A DNA stretch of 64,000 bases from CBDDLJ01 sp965230635 (GTDB lineage Bacteria; Pseudomonadota; Gammaproteobacteria; UBA1113), in NCBI GenBank assembly GCA_965230635.1, contig CBDDLJ010000011.1:1-64000 (forward strand), written 5' to 3'. Shown here piece by piece: positions 56,628 through 64,000 of the stretch. Below the pieces are notes generated by a model. The model saw only the letters and a list, made by a program, of their open reading frames with translations. It did not search any database and was not told the origin of the DNA. A program made the position numbers and the translations under genes. Positions within the stretch are counted from its first letter, which is position 1; every line of letters begins with the position of its first letter.

Positions 56628-57615
56628 ATATTTTCTCCTTCTTTTTTTGTATTTTTGATATACATTTTTCTAGCTTTATAAAGAATTTTTGTTCAATCTT
56701 TACTTTTATTTGCAAATACCACCAATCTGATTTGGCAAATCGTAAACATTTTACACTATCTTTCTCCGTCATGGCTAGTGGAAATTTATTGCTAAAGGAT
56801 AAATCATCTGCTTTAAAGACAAAATGGTCAGGAAATGAGTGTGGAATAACGGATAAACCTAATGTTTTCAAGGATTGATAAAAACGCTCTGGGTTACCAA
56901 TAGCTGCCACAGCATGCACAGTATGACTGCTAAATTTATCAAGTTGCAGAACTTGTTGTGTATTTTTACAATTAACCCACTGATAAGGCTCTAATGAAAA
57001 GTGCCAAGGAGAGTATTTTTTATTTTCAGCGCCATGCATAACAACAAAATTAACACTGTTTAATCTCTTCAGACCCTCTCTTAATGGTCCTGCAGGAAGA
57101 CGCCATCCATTACCAAACATTCGTTGACTATCAATGAGTAAAATTTCAATATCACGTGCCATGGCATAATGCTGTAAACCATCGTCAGAAACGATCACAT
57201 CAATATCATGTTTCTCCAATAGCGCTGTAGCGGCTCGTGTACGTCTTGGATCGATAATGACAGGGCAAGCACAGTGACGAGATAAAAGAATTGCTTCATC
57301 ACCAACTGCTAGCGCATCATCGTCTTCTTTAACAAAATAAGGATAATGCTTTGTCTTGGACTTATAGCCTCTGCTAACAATCCCCGGGTTATAACCGCAT
57401 TGCTGTAAATATTGAACTAAAGCAATAGTAAATGGTGTTTTACCTGTGCCTCCGACATAAATGTTTCCAACAACAATGACAGGAACAGGGAATTTTTTTT
57501 GTGGCAGTATATTACATTGATAGAAGTACTTTCTTACGCCACTGATAAAACAATATAATAAGGATAATGGCCAAAGTAAATAACTCAATATTGTGCGGTG
57601 CTGCCAATACTGCAT
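56614..57615 (-). CDS. lpxK: Tetraacyldisaccharide 4'-kinase
   Basis: An inner-membrane kinase that phosphorylates the lipid A disaccharide at the 4' position, the sixth step of the Raetz pathway. It has an N-terminal membrane anchor (LLWPLSLLYCFISG), a P-loop VVGNIYVGGTGKTP, and the LpxK segments VSDDGLQHYAMARDIEILLID and GPLREGLKRL. The frame can start at TTG 57618, but ATG 57615, overlapping the msbA stop in TGATG, is the better choice (333 aa). Operon order msbA-lpxK is the usual one. Confidence 0.96.
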   Translation of the reverse strand: MQYWQHRTILSYLLWPLSLLYCFISGVRKYFYQCNILPQKKFPVPVIVVGNIYVGGTGKTPFTIALVQYLQQCGYNPGIVSRGYKSKTKHYPYFVKEDDDALAVGDEAILLSRHCACPVIIDPRRTRAATALLEKHDIDVIVSDDGLQHYAMARDIEILLIDSQRMFGNGWRLPAGPLREGLKRLNSVNFVVMHGAENKKYSPWHFSLEPYQWVNCKNTQQVLQLDKFSSHTVHAVAAIGNPERFYQSLKTLGLSVIPHSFPDHFVFKADDLSFSNKFPLAMTEKDSVKCLRFAKSDWWYLQIKVKIEQKFFIKLEKCISKIQKKKEKIYANK

Positions 57616-59441
57616 CAAGCAAACTCACTCTTTAAGCAGGGGTTTTTAAAAGATTCAAACTGCAAACGATATAATTTTGCATAAAAGCCATTAGCTGCTA
57701 GTAGGTTGGCGTGCGTCCCTTGCTCAATCAACATACCTTTGTCTAACACAATAATTTTATCTGCATTTTCGATAGTTGATAAACGATGTGCAATAACCAG
57801 AGTTGTTCGATTCCGCATGACTTCTTCTAATGCTGCCTGAATAAATCGTTCAGATTCGGTATCAAGTGCCGACGTTGCTTCATCTAAAATTAAAATAGGC
57901 GCATTTTTTAATATTGCTCGTGCAATAGCAATACGTTGACGTTGACCACCGGATAATAAAACACCATTTTCACCAATGATACTATTTAAACCCTGTGGCA
58001 ATTTTTCAATAAATTCCATGGCATGTGCTGCTCTAGCTGCCATGATAATTTCTTCTTCCGTCACTACTTCTCCCTGTTTTGCATAAGCAATATTTTTTGC
58101 TATGCTTTCATTAAACAGAGTTACATGTTGCGATACCATGGCAAATTGTTGTCGTAATGACTGCAGCTTTATATCAAAGAGATCAATACCATCAATACTG
58201 ATTTGTCCACTATCAATATCATAAAATCGTGGCAGCAAACTAACTAGGCTTGTTTTTCCACTGCCTGATCGACCAACTAAAGCCACTGTTTCTCCTGCAT
58301 TAACTTGCAATGAAATATTTTTTAACACTTTTTTATCGTGTAAAGGATAGTGAAAACAAATATTATTAATTTTAATATGCCCTTTTGCTCTTGATAAGTA
58401 TTGCTGCCCTTGATCAATTTCAGCGGGTTGATCAATCAAATTAAAAATGCTTTCCGCACCCGCTAATCCTCGTTGAATGGTTGCATTGACGGCAGTTAAA
58501 TCTTTTAAAGGTTTTAGTAACGCTAACATAGCAGCCAACACCGCAGCAAATCCTCCTGCAGTTAAATGTGCTTGCAGTGCTTGGGATGTTCCTAGATAAA
58601 TCATAACAGCTAGCCCACTGACACCAAACAATTGCACCAATGAGGTTCCTACACTTTTTGTGACAATGATTTTTAATTCCTGTGCAAGATTCTTATTTGC
58701 TGCTTTATCAAAACGTGCTTTTTCATACTCTTCACTGCCAAACATGCGCACAACTTTATAACCTTCGATGGCTTCTTCAGCACTGTGAGTCACTTTACCC
58801 ATGCTCTCTTGCACCTTGCGATTTAACCGTCGTAAGCGCTTACTGCTAAATCGAATAACGAATGCCATCACGGGCATAAATAAAAAGAACATAAGTGACA
58901 TTTGCCAACTAATGCTAAACATAACTAATAGTAATCCAAATACCATACAAGCTGACTGTATTAATTTAGTAATTGCGTCAGTGCAAGCGGATGCAACTTG
59001 TGTTGCATTGTAAACAATCATTGATAATAACATGCCAGAGGAGCTTTTATCATAAAAACTGCATGGCATTTTCATCAAATGGCAAAAAATTTGTTGGCGC
59101 ATATTCAAAATCACTTGTCGTCCAACGTAACCCATATAATAATTTGCTGTTAAATTAGCCAAAGCACGAATGATAAATAAACTAATAACAACAAGGGGAA
59201 TCCACTTTAGCATACTGGCATTTGGTTGAACAAACCCTTTGTCTAGTAATGGCTTCATCAAATAAATAAATAAAGAATCAACTCCTGCATAAACCGCATT
59301 ACCTATGACTGCTAAACAAAAAACAAATAAATAGGGTTTTCCATATCGCATGAGTCGTACATAAATTGGCCAGGTACGACCTTTCGGCTTCTTATATTTT
59401 TCCTTATAAGCTTGTTTGTTCCACATGATAGGTTTTGACAT
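57615..59441 (-). CDS. msbA: Lipid A flippase MsbA (ABC exporter)
   Basis: An ATP-driven homodimeric exporter that flips core-lipid A across the inner membrane. Six membrane helices fill residues 30-330. The ATPase has Walker A VGRSGSGKTSL, the Q-loop in FAMVSQHV, signature LSGGQRQRIAIARA, Walker B ILILDEATSALD and the H-switch VIAHRLST. ATG 59441 (MSKPIMWNKQ) is chosen: it has GGA about 7-9 bases upstream, whereas the longer frame would use TTG 59453. Length 608 aa is normal (E. coli 582). It is followed without gap by lpxK. Confidence 0.95.
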   Translation of the reverse strand: MSKPIMWNKQAYKEKYKKPKGRTWPIYVRLMRYGKPYLFVFCLAVIGNAVYAGVDSLFIYLMKPLLDKGFVQPNASMLKWIPLVVISLFIIRALANLTANYYMGYVGRQVILNMRQQIFCHLMKMPCSFYDKSSSGMLLSMIVYNATQVASACTDAITKLIQSACMVFGLLLVMFSISWQMSLMFFLFMPVMAFVIRFSSKRLRRLNRKVQESMGKVTHSAEEAIEGYKVVRMFGSEEYEKARFDKAANKNLAQELKIIVTKSVGTSLVQLFGVSGLAVMIYLGTSQALQAHLTAGGFAAVLAAMLALLKPLKDLTAVNATIQRGLAGAESIFNLIDQPAEIDQGQQYLSRAKGHIKINNICFHYPLHDKKVLKNISLQVNAGETVALVGRSGSGKTSLVSLLPRFYDIDSGQISIDGIDLFDIKLQSLRQQFAMVSQHVTLFNESIAKNIAYAKQGEVVTEEEIIMAARAAHAMEFIEKLPQGLNSIIGENGVLLSGGQRQRIAIARAILKNAPILILDEATSALDTESERFIQAALEEVMRNRTTLVIAHRLSTIENADKIIVLDKGMLIEQGTHANLLAANGFYAKLYRLQFESFKNPCLKSEFA

Positions 59442-59453
59442 TAGTTTTTCCAA

Positions 59454-59902
59454 AAAATAATCATTAGTAAATATTATTGCCTATTATATTACGGGATCGT
59501 AGGTTGGCACAAAATTAGTTATATATTTCATTTTTTTAGATTTTTTCATAAATAATGGCTAAGATAAATTATTAAAACGTCATCTAATTGTTACTATTTT
59601 ATCATAAATCGGCTAAAAATAAGATTATATATGGACATGCCAGCACAAATGAATATCACTTTTTCTTAAAAAGTACATTTAGTGCACTATATGAGTTAAT
59701 TTTTAAAATTTAGCATTAACTGATTGATATAACACAGTTTATTAAAGGTTCTCTTAACTATTCTCAATTTTATGCTAGATCTTCTGGAGATAACAAAAAT
59801 AGTATTAATTAAAATCTGATTTTTAAATGTTATCTAGCTCCTAGGCATTAATTCTGTCAAAAGCAAAATTGAAAGAGTTCATCTAACTGTGCCGCCCTTA
59901 AT
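59454..59902. other. AT-rich intergenic region
   Basis: About 450 AT-rich bases upstream of msbA contain its presumed promoter and, at the right edge, the flank of the IS256-type relic. No gene or RNA was recognised. Confidence 0.45.
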
Positions 59903-60130
59903 TTATAGCCCAACATTTAACCGCTCTTCGAAGTAAATGTCAAGTTGAGAAATGGTTTCGGCCCAAGCACGTACAGTGCATAGTCCATTTCTTTTTAAAT
60001 CGAGTGTCAGCAAATTGTGCGGATATGTGTCATCAAGATGGGTTTCTATCTCATTTTCTAGAGTTGCCTCAATCGCGTTTTTTATCAAAGGGATCATGCA
60101 AGACCATCCTTGCTCTGTAGCGATTTCCCT
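59903..60130 (-). pseudogene. IS256-type transposase remnant, internally deleted
   Basis: The 64-codon ORF (60097-59903, open further upstream) joins two ends of an IS256-family transposase. The first half, LIKNAIEATLENEIETHLDD then KRNG, fits the N-terminal pattern LL-A-E--LE-E---HL...N-RNG. The second, WAETISQLDIYFEERLN, fits the C-terminal pattern W---L-QLAIYFEGRL. The whole DDE catalytic domain between them is missing, so it cannot transpose by itself. A segment at 60250-60276 (AATTGACACAGTTTCTGG) resembles an IS256-group terminal repeat, but the second end was not found. Confidence 0.6.
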
Positions 60131-60376
60131 GAACGGATTTACCCCACTATTTTGGCCTGCAGTTGTTAAATATCCAGGGAATAAATAGTTAATTTTCCTT
60201 AATTCTGATAAGGTACTATTTTAAATAATATCTAATTGCAATTTATACCAAATTGACACAGTTTCTGGAACACTCCAGCATAATTCTCTAATTAATCGCT
60301 TTTTGTTAGAGGCTAAATATATAATGTTAATTATACCAATAACCACCACTATTGCTAATTTATAGTAATACCTTAC
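60131..60376. repeat. Flank of IS256 relic with candidate terminal inverted repeat
   Basis: Between the relic and the NACHT gene, 60250-60276 carries a sequence reminiscent of IS256-group ends. No matching opposite repeat or target duplication was found by eye, and nothing else is recognisable here. Confidence 0.3.
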
Positions 60377-63300
60377 TCATTGTATAACTCGTCTGATATT
60401 GCCGTGGCTTGTTTGCTCACTGCTCTTTTCAGTATGTTGTGAAGAAAAAAAACTCATTGCTGATTTAGAAAATAAACTCAATTTAGAAAAAATGCTGACT
60501 GAATTGTTAATATCTATTCTATAAGGCCGCAGATCTCGTTTGATTTTCTGAATAATAGACTGCGATAACGTTAATTGTTCTATTTGTCCTGCTTGTGCCA
60601 CAACTACGGTGCCAGCTTGTTCATACACTAATACACAATGCTTTAATAATTGCTCCCTAATATATTGGCGACCCTTACCATGGGTTTTTTTATAGAGGGG
60701 GAGTAATAAATGCACTGGGATATGGACTTTATAAGAGATATCATATCCATTACTGTCTTTAACAAATAAACTGTCTAGAAATTCCAGGGTTTTATTTGGC
60801 CACTTAGACAAGTACGCAGCAACACTTCTCGGGAAATCTTGGCGAACAATTCCTGCTACCTTATCATCCCAAAGGAATGCCCATATTGCCGTAACAAATT
60901 CGGGCGCTAATGAAAAATGTGAAGTAACGTCTATCGCAAGTTTAACACGAACATATTTATCCACCGTCTCATCCCTAAGGAACGCCAATATCGCATCAAC
61001 AGATTTGGGGTATTGGTGTAAAAATATGCCCACACTTTCTGTAAGTCTGCAGCGAATATTACCATCTACATTCTCATCCCTAAGGAACGCCAACGCAGCA
61101 TTAGCAGACTTCGGATATTGCCATAAAACCGAGCCTATGCTTGTCGCTAGACAGCAGCGAGAACCTTTACCTATTCTTTTATTCTGAAGCAATCTCAATA
61201 CCACATCGAAAAATTTCGGAGATCGAGACAAAGGTGGCTCTATTCTATTTGCCAGCATGCTACGATAATACTCGTCCACCTTCTCACTCAGAAGTAACGC
61301 CAATATCGCATCCACAAATTCTGGGGTTTGTGACAAATGCACAACCGCGTTTATGGCCAGTTCTATGCGAACATATCCATCCACTTGCTCATCCCGAAGT
61401 AACGCTAATACCGGATCCACACATTCTGGGGTTTGTGACAAATACGCACAAGCGCTGCTCGCAAGTTGGCAGCGAACATATGCAGTTACCGTCTTATCCC
61501 GAAGAAATGCCAATACCGCATCCACAAATTCTGGGGTTTGTGACAAATACGCACAAGCGCTGCTCGCAAGTTGGCAGCGAACATATGCAATTACCGTCTT
61601 ATCCCGAAGAAATGCCAATACCGCATCCACAAATTCTGGGGTTTGTGACAAATACGCACAAGCGCTGCTCGCAAGTTGGCAGCGAACATATGCAATTACC
61701 GTCTTATCCCGAAGAAATGCCAATACCGCATCCACAAATTCTGGGGTTTGTGACAAATACGCACAAGCGCTGCTCGCAAGTTGGCAGCGAACATATGCAA
61801 TTACCGTCTTATCCCGAAGAAATGCCAATACCGCACCCACAAATTCTGGGGTTTGTGACAAATACATAACCGCGCTGCTCGCCAGATCGTGACGAACATA
61901 CTTACTTACCATCTCATTCCGAAGAAACACCCATACCGCATCCACCAACTCTGAGGTTTCTAACAAATACGGAGCCGCACTTTTCGCCAGCTCTCTGCGG
62001 ACATAATTACTTACCATCTCATCTCGAAGAAACTCCCATATCGCATACACCAATTCTGAGGTTGGTGACAAATGCAGAACCGCGCTTTTCGCTAGTTTGC
62101 CGCGAACATCTCTATCTACCTGCTCATCCCTAAGAAACGCCCATATCGCATTCACAAATTCTGGCATTTTTGACAAATGAGAAACGGCGCTGTTTGCCAG
62201 ATCGATGCGAATATAACCACTTACCGTCTCATTCCAAAGTAACGCCCATATCGCATCTACAAACTTTTGATTTTGTGACAAATGTGCAACGACGTTTTTC
62301 GCCAGATTACAGCGAACATTTTCATCCACTTGTTCATCCCGAAGGAACGCCAATACCACATCCACAAATTCTGAGGTTTGTGACAAATGAGAAACGGCGC
62401 TGCTCGCTAGATCGACGCGAACAGAATACATTACTGTCTTATCCTGAAGGAACGCCAATATCGCATCCACAACCCTTGGGGCTTGTGACAAATGCGTAAC
62501 AGCATTTCTAGCCAGTTTACCACGAACAGGAGCCCATACAGTTTCATTCTTAAGTAACGCCAATACCGCATCCTCAAATTCTGGGGCTTGTGATAAATGC
62601 GCAACCGCGCTTATTGCCAGCCTGCTGCGAACATCTCCATCCACTTGCTCATCCCGAAGGAACGCCAATACCGCATCCACAAATTCTGGTGTTTGTGACA
62701 AATGCGCAACGGTGATTCCCGCCAGCTCACCGCAAATATAATCACTTACCGTCTTATTCCGAAGGAGCGCCCATACCGTACCGGCAGTAAAGCAAATGAG
62801 CTTAGGACATATGGACAAGGTACCTAAGGTACCTATTATAGTCCATGGTCTTAGCCGTTCGTTAAACCGCTTTATACGTTGTTTAACTGCCCGCAACAAG
62901 GTTTGCTGTTGTAAGCTCAGCGCATTTGTGTCGGTGCTAGAGAGCAAACTTGACTCCAAACAGCGCATCAACAAATCAAACTCAACAATACCAACCCAGT
63001 CTTTAGGGCCTGCTATTAAAATCGACAGAAAATCATCTAATGCTGTCGGATATCGACTCAACAAACCAGCTACCGATGGCCATACTAAGGTGAAGTTGGG
63101 ATGATATTTATACCTATGAATCACTTGCGTTAAGTGTGTTTTTTGCTCCTCTGTGCCTTCTCTCAACGTCACGGCTATCACATTTGCCGCTAAAAATTCT
63201 TGAAACGATAAATGGAGAAATTCATACCTCTGTTGTGCTCTTATTGCATGCCCGACTTGCTTCAATAAGCCTAATGCTTTCAACGCTGGCACATTGAGCT

Positions 63301-64000
63301 GCTTTAACCGATTCACCGATAATAATGTGGGGCTTTCATCACTGTTTTGAACACCTTTTAACCAACTGATGGGTAATTGTGCGGTATCCTGCCGTAACCC
63401 TTCAAAAGCCCAACACCCTAATGTGTCCAATAAACAACGGATACTAGAGACTTCTAATACCATCTCATCATCTAATAACTTATTTTCATCCAATTCACCT
63501 ATTTTGGCGAGATAGCGACGGCACACATTCACCATCAGCGACTCATACAAATTACTCACCGACATCTCACTCAGCAGTAGCGGCTTATCGTCTTGACAGA
63601 TAGTTTTCCACCAGATTTTGAGTAAATATGCATTAATCGGGATATGCACTACCGCCCAAAGGTCTGGATTCTGTTTTATGTCTTTAATAAAATTATTGGT
63701 ATGCTCAGTCGCGCCCAAATGCTTCTTAAAAAACGTCGGCACATCCTCATCGGAAAAGCCTTGGATTTCCGCCAGCCCATCATGACTTAGCCATTGCTGT
63801 AAATTGCCTATCGCATAAGGCCTTGTTGTCACCAATTTCTTAAACGGCAAGTGAAACAGTTGGCCAAGTAAGCTGCGCCAATAATCGGTTTCAGGTATCG
63901 GTAACTCGTCCAATCCATCCAATAACAAGAGGCATTTGTTCGGTTTCTCTTGCAGCTTTGATAATAATTCCCGCGCACTACTCTCCGGTAAGCACAAATC
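60377..64000 (-). CDS. NACHT STAND NTPase with HEAT-like repeat array (N-terminus beyond window)
   Basis: At least 1206 residues; the start and the Walker A loop lie outside the window. Visible is the NACHT Walker B LLLLDGLDELP, then the sensor region FKKLVTTRPYAIG, and HLSFQEFLAANVI, all aligning with the 1889-residue paralogue. After about 410 residues follow 19 HEAT-like repeats of about 35 residues with consensus V-R-x2-L-A-x-S-A-x3-L-S-Q-x-P-E-F-V-D-A-(V/I)-L-A-F-L-R-D. Four of them are nearly identical in DNA. The C-terminal domain (about 1050-1206, with EQAGTVVVAQAGQIEQL) also matches the paralogue. The repeats probably read a ligand and NACHT converts this to oligomerisation, by analogy with NLRs. 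Confidence 0.88.
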   Translation of the reverse strand, partial: DLCLPESSARELLSKLQEKPNKCLLLLDGLDELPIPETDYWRSLLGQLFHLPFKKLVTTRPYAIGNLQQWLSHDGLAEIQGFSDEDVPTFFKKHLGATEHTNNFIKDIKQNPDLWAVVHIPINAYLLKIWWKTICQDDKPLLLSEMSVSNLYESLMVNVCRRYLAKIGELDENKLLDDEMVLEVSSIRCLLDTLGCWAFEGLRQDTAQLPISWLKGVQNSDESPTLLSVNRLKQLNVPALKALGLLKQVGHAIRAQQRYEFLHLSFQEFLAANVIAVTLREGTEEQKTHLTQVIHRYKYHPNFTLVWPSVAGLLSRYPTALDDFLSILIAGPKDWVGIVEFDLLMRCLESSLLSSTDTNALSLQQQTLLRAVKQRIKRFNERLRPWTIIGTLGTLSICPKLICFTAGTVWALLRNKTVSDYICGELAGITVAHLSQTPEFVDAVLAFLRDEQVDGDVRSRLAISAVAHLSQAPEFEDAVLALLKNETVWAPVRGKLARNAVTHLSQAPRVVDAILAFLQDKTVMYSVRVDLASSAVSHLSQTSEFVDVVLAFLRDEQVDENVRCNLAKNVVAHLSQNQKFVDAIWALLWNETVSGYIRIDLANSAVSHLSKMPEFVNAIWAFLRDEQVDRDVRGKLAKSAVLHLSPTSELVYAIWEFLRDEMVSNYVRRELAKSAAPYLLETSELVDAVWVFLRNEMVSKYVRHDLASSAVMYLSQTPEFVGAVLAFLRDKTVIAYVRCQLASSACAYLSQTPEFVDAVLAFLRDKTVIAYVRCQLASSACAYLSQTPEFVDAVLAFLRDKTVIAYVRCQLASSACAYLSQTPEFVDAVLAFLRDKTVTAYVRCQLASSACAYLSQTPECVDPVLALLRDEQVDGYVRIELAINAVVHLSQTPEFVDAILALLLSEKVDEYYRSMLANRIEPPLSRSPKFFDVVLRLLQNKRIGKGSRCCLATSIGSVLWQYPKSANAALAFLRDENVDGNIRCRLTESVGIFLHQYPKSVDAILAFLRDETVDKYVRVKLAIDVTSHFSLAPEFVTAIWAFLWDDKVAGIVRQDFPRSVAAYLSKWPNKTLEFLDSLFVKDSNGYDISYKVHIPVHLLLPLYKKTHGKGRQYIREQLLKHCVLVYEQAGTVVVAQAGQIEQLTLSQSIIQKIKRDLRPYRIDINNSVSIFSKLSLFSKSAMSFFSSQHTEKSSEQTSHGNIRRVIQ
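61426..61850. repeat. Four tandem 105-bp repeats inside the NACHT gene
   Basis: The 105-bp unit containing CTGGGGTTTGTGACAAATAC recurs at 61426, 61531, 61636, 61741 and, diverging, at 61846, exactly one 35-residue HEAT-like repeat each. Copies differ by only a few bases, showing recent expansion by recombination or slippage in a frame-preserving way. Confidence 0.92.

Noticed and set aside
61141..61892. Two long overlapping plus-strand ORFs (242 and 179 codons) with repeats
   Set aside because: They are antisense shadows of the tandem HEAT-like repeats: the 105-bp unit is a multiple of three without stops in those frames, so open frames propagate. No ribosome binding site or independent similarity.

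Overview
This AT-rich window most likely comes from an intracellular gammaproteobacterium of the order Legionellales (Legionella / Coxiella / Berkiella-like). Three things point there: a Gammaproteobacterial housekeeping core (rnhA-dnaQ, pyrC, msbA-lpxK, nhaA), an LbtU/DUF3573 siderophore porin and a PmrAB-type two-component system, and a set of very large proteins with eukaryote-like domains (ankyrin, LRR, NACHT, SET, a phosphoinositide-phosphatase CX5R loop) of the kind Legionellales secrete as Dot/Icm effectors. No secretion gene lies in the window, so effector status is inference. The exact genus cannot be told from this sequence alone.

Layout. 1-2250: a sparse, decayed stretch with a small membrane ORF and a Nudix protein. 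2405-7365: YheT-type hydrolase, a Dus tRNA-dihydrouridine synthase preceded by a tiny overlapping leader ORF, an MFS transporter and a TyrP/Mtr-family permease. 7580-13397: remnant of a group II intron reverse transcriptase abutting a 1889-residue ankyrin-NACHT-HEAT protein. 13772-16897: nhaA, dnaQ, rnhA and a methyltransferase, overlapping and on the minus strand. 17382-31583: an effector-like island with a 2588-residue ankyrin/LRR protein, a SET-domain protein, a cupin and a 985-residue protein; the 2588- and 985-residue proteins share an identically spaced kinase-like motif. 31880-36082: LbtU-like porin, pyrC, a wrecked pcm pseudogene, a Trm112-like zinc protein and a UDG-like protein. 36141-41092: PmrAB-like regulator pair, a CX5R phosphatase candidate effector and PagL lipid A deacylase. 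41278-47275: AddB/AddA-like recombination nuclease-helicase. 47514-55863: a translationally coupled operon of circularly permuted ATP-grasp, alpha-E, glutaminase-like/transglutaminase fusion, transglutaminase-DUF2126 and D-Ala-D-Ala dipeptidase, which looks like a peptide-ligating and peptide-trimming pathway. 55872-59441: HdeD-like membrane protein, lpxK and msbA. 59903-64000: a collapsed IS256-type transposase remnant and a second NACHT protein, cut by the window edge, with 19 HEAT-like repeats, four of them nearly identical at DNA level.

How it fits together: msbA-lpxK and pagL make, export and trim lipid A, and PmrAB classically controls envelope modification and, in Legionella and Coxiella, effector genes. 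The two NACHT genes are paralogues sitting next to mobile-element debris. No tRNA, rRNA or CRISPR array was recognised.
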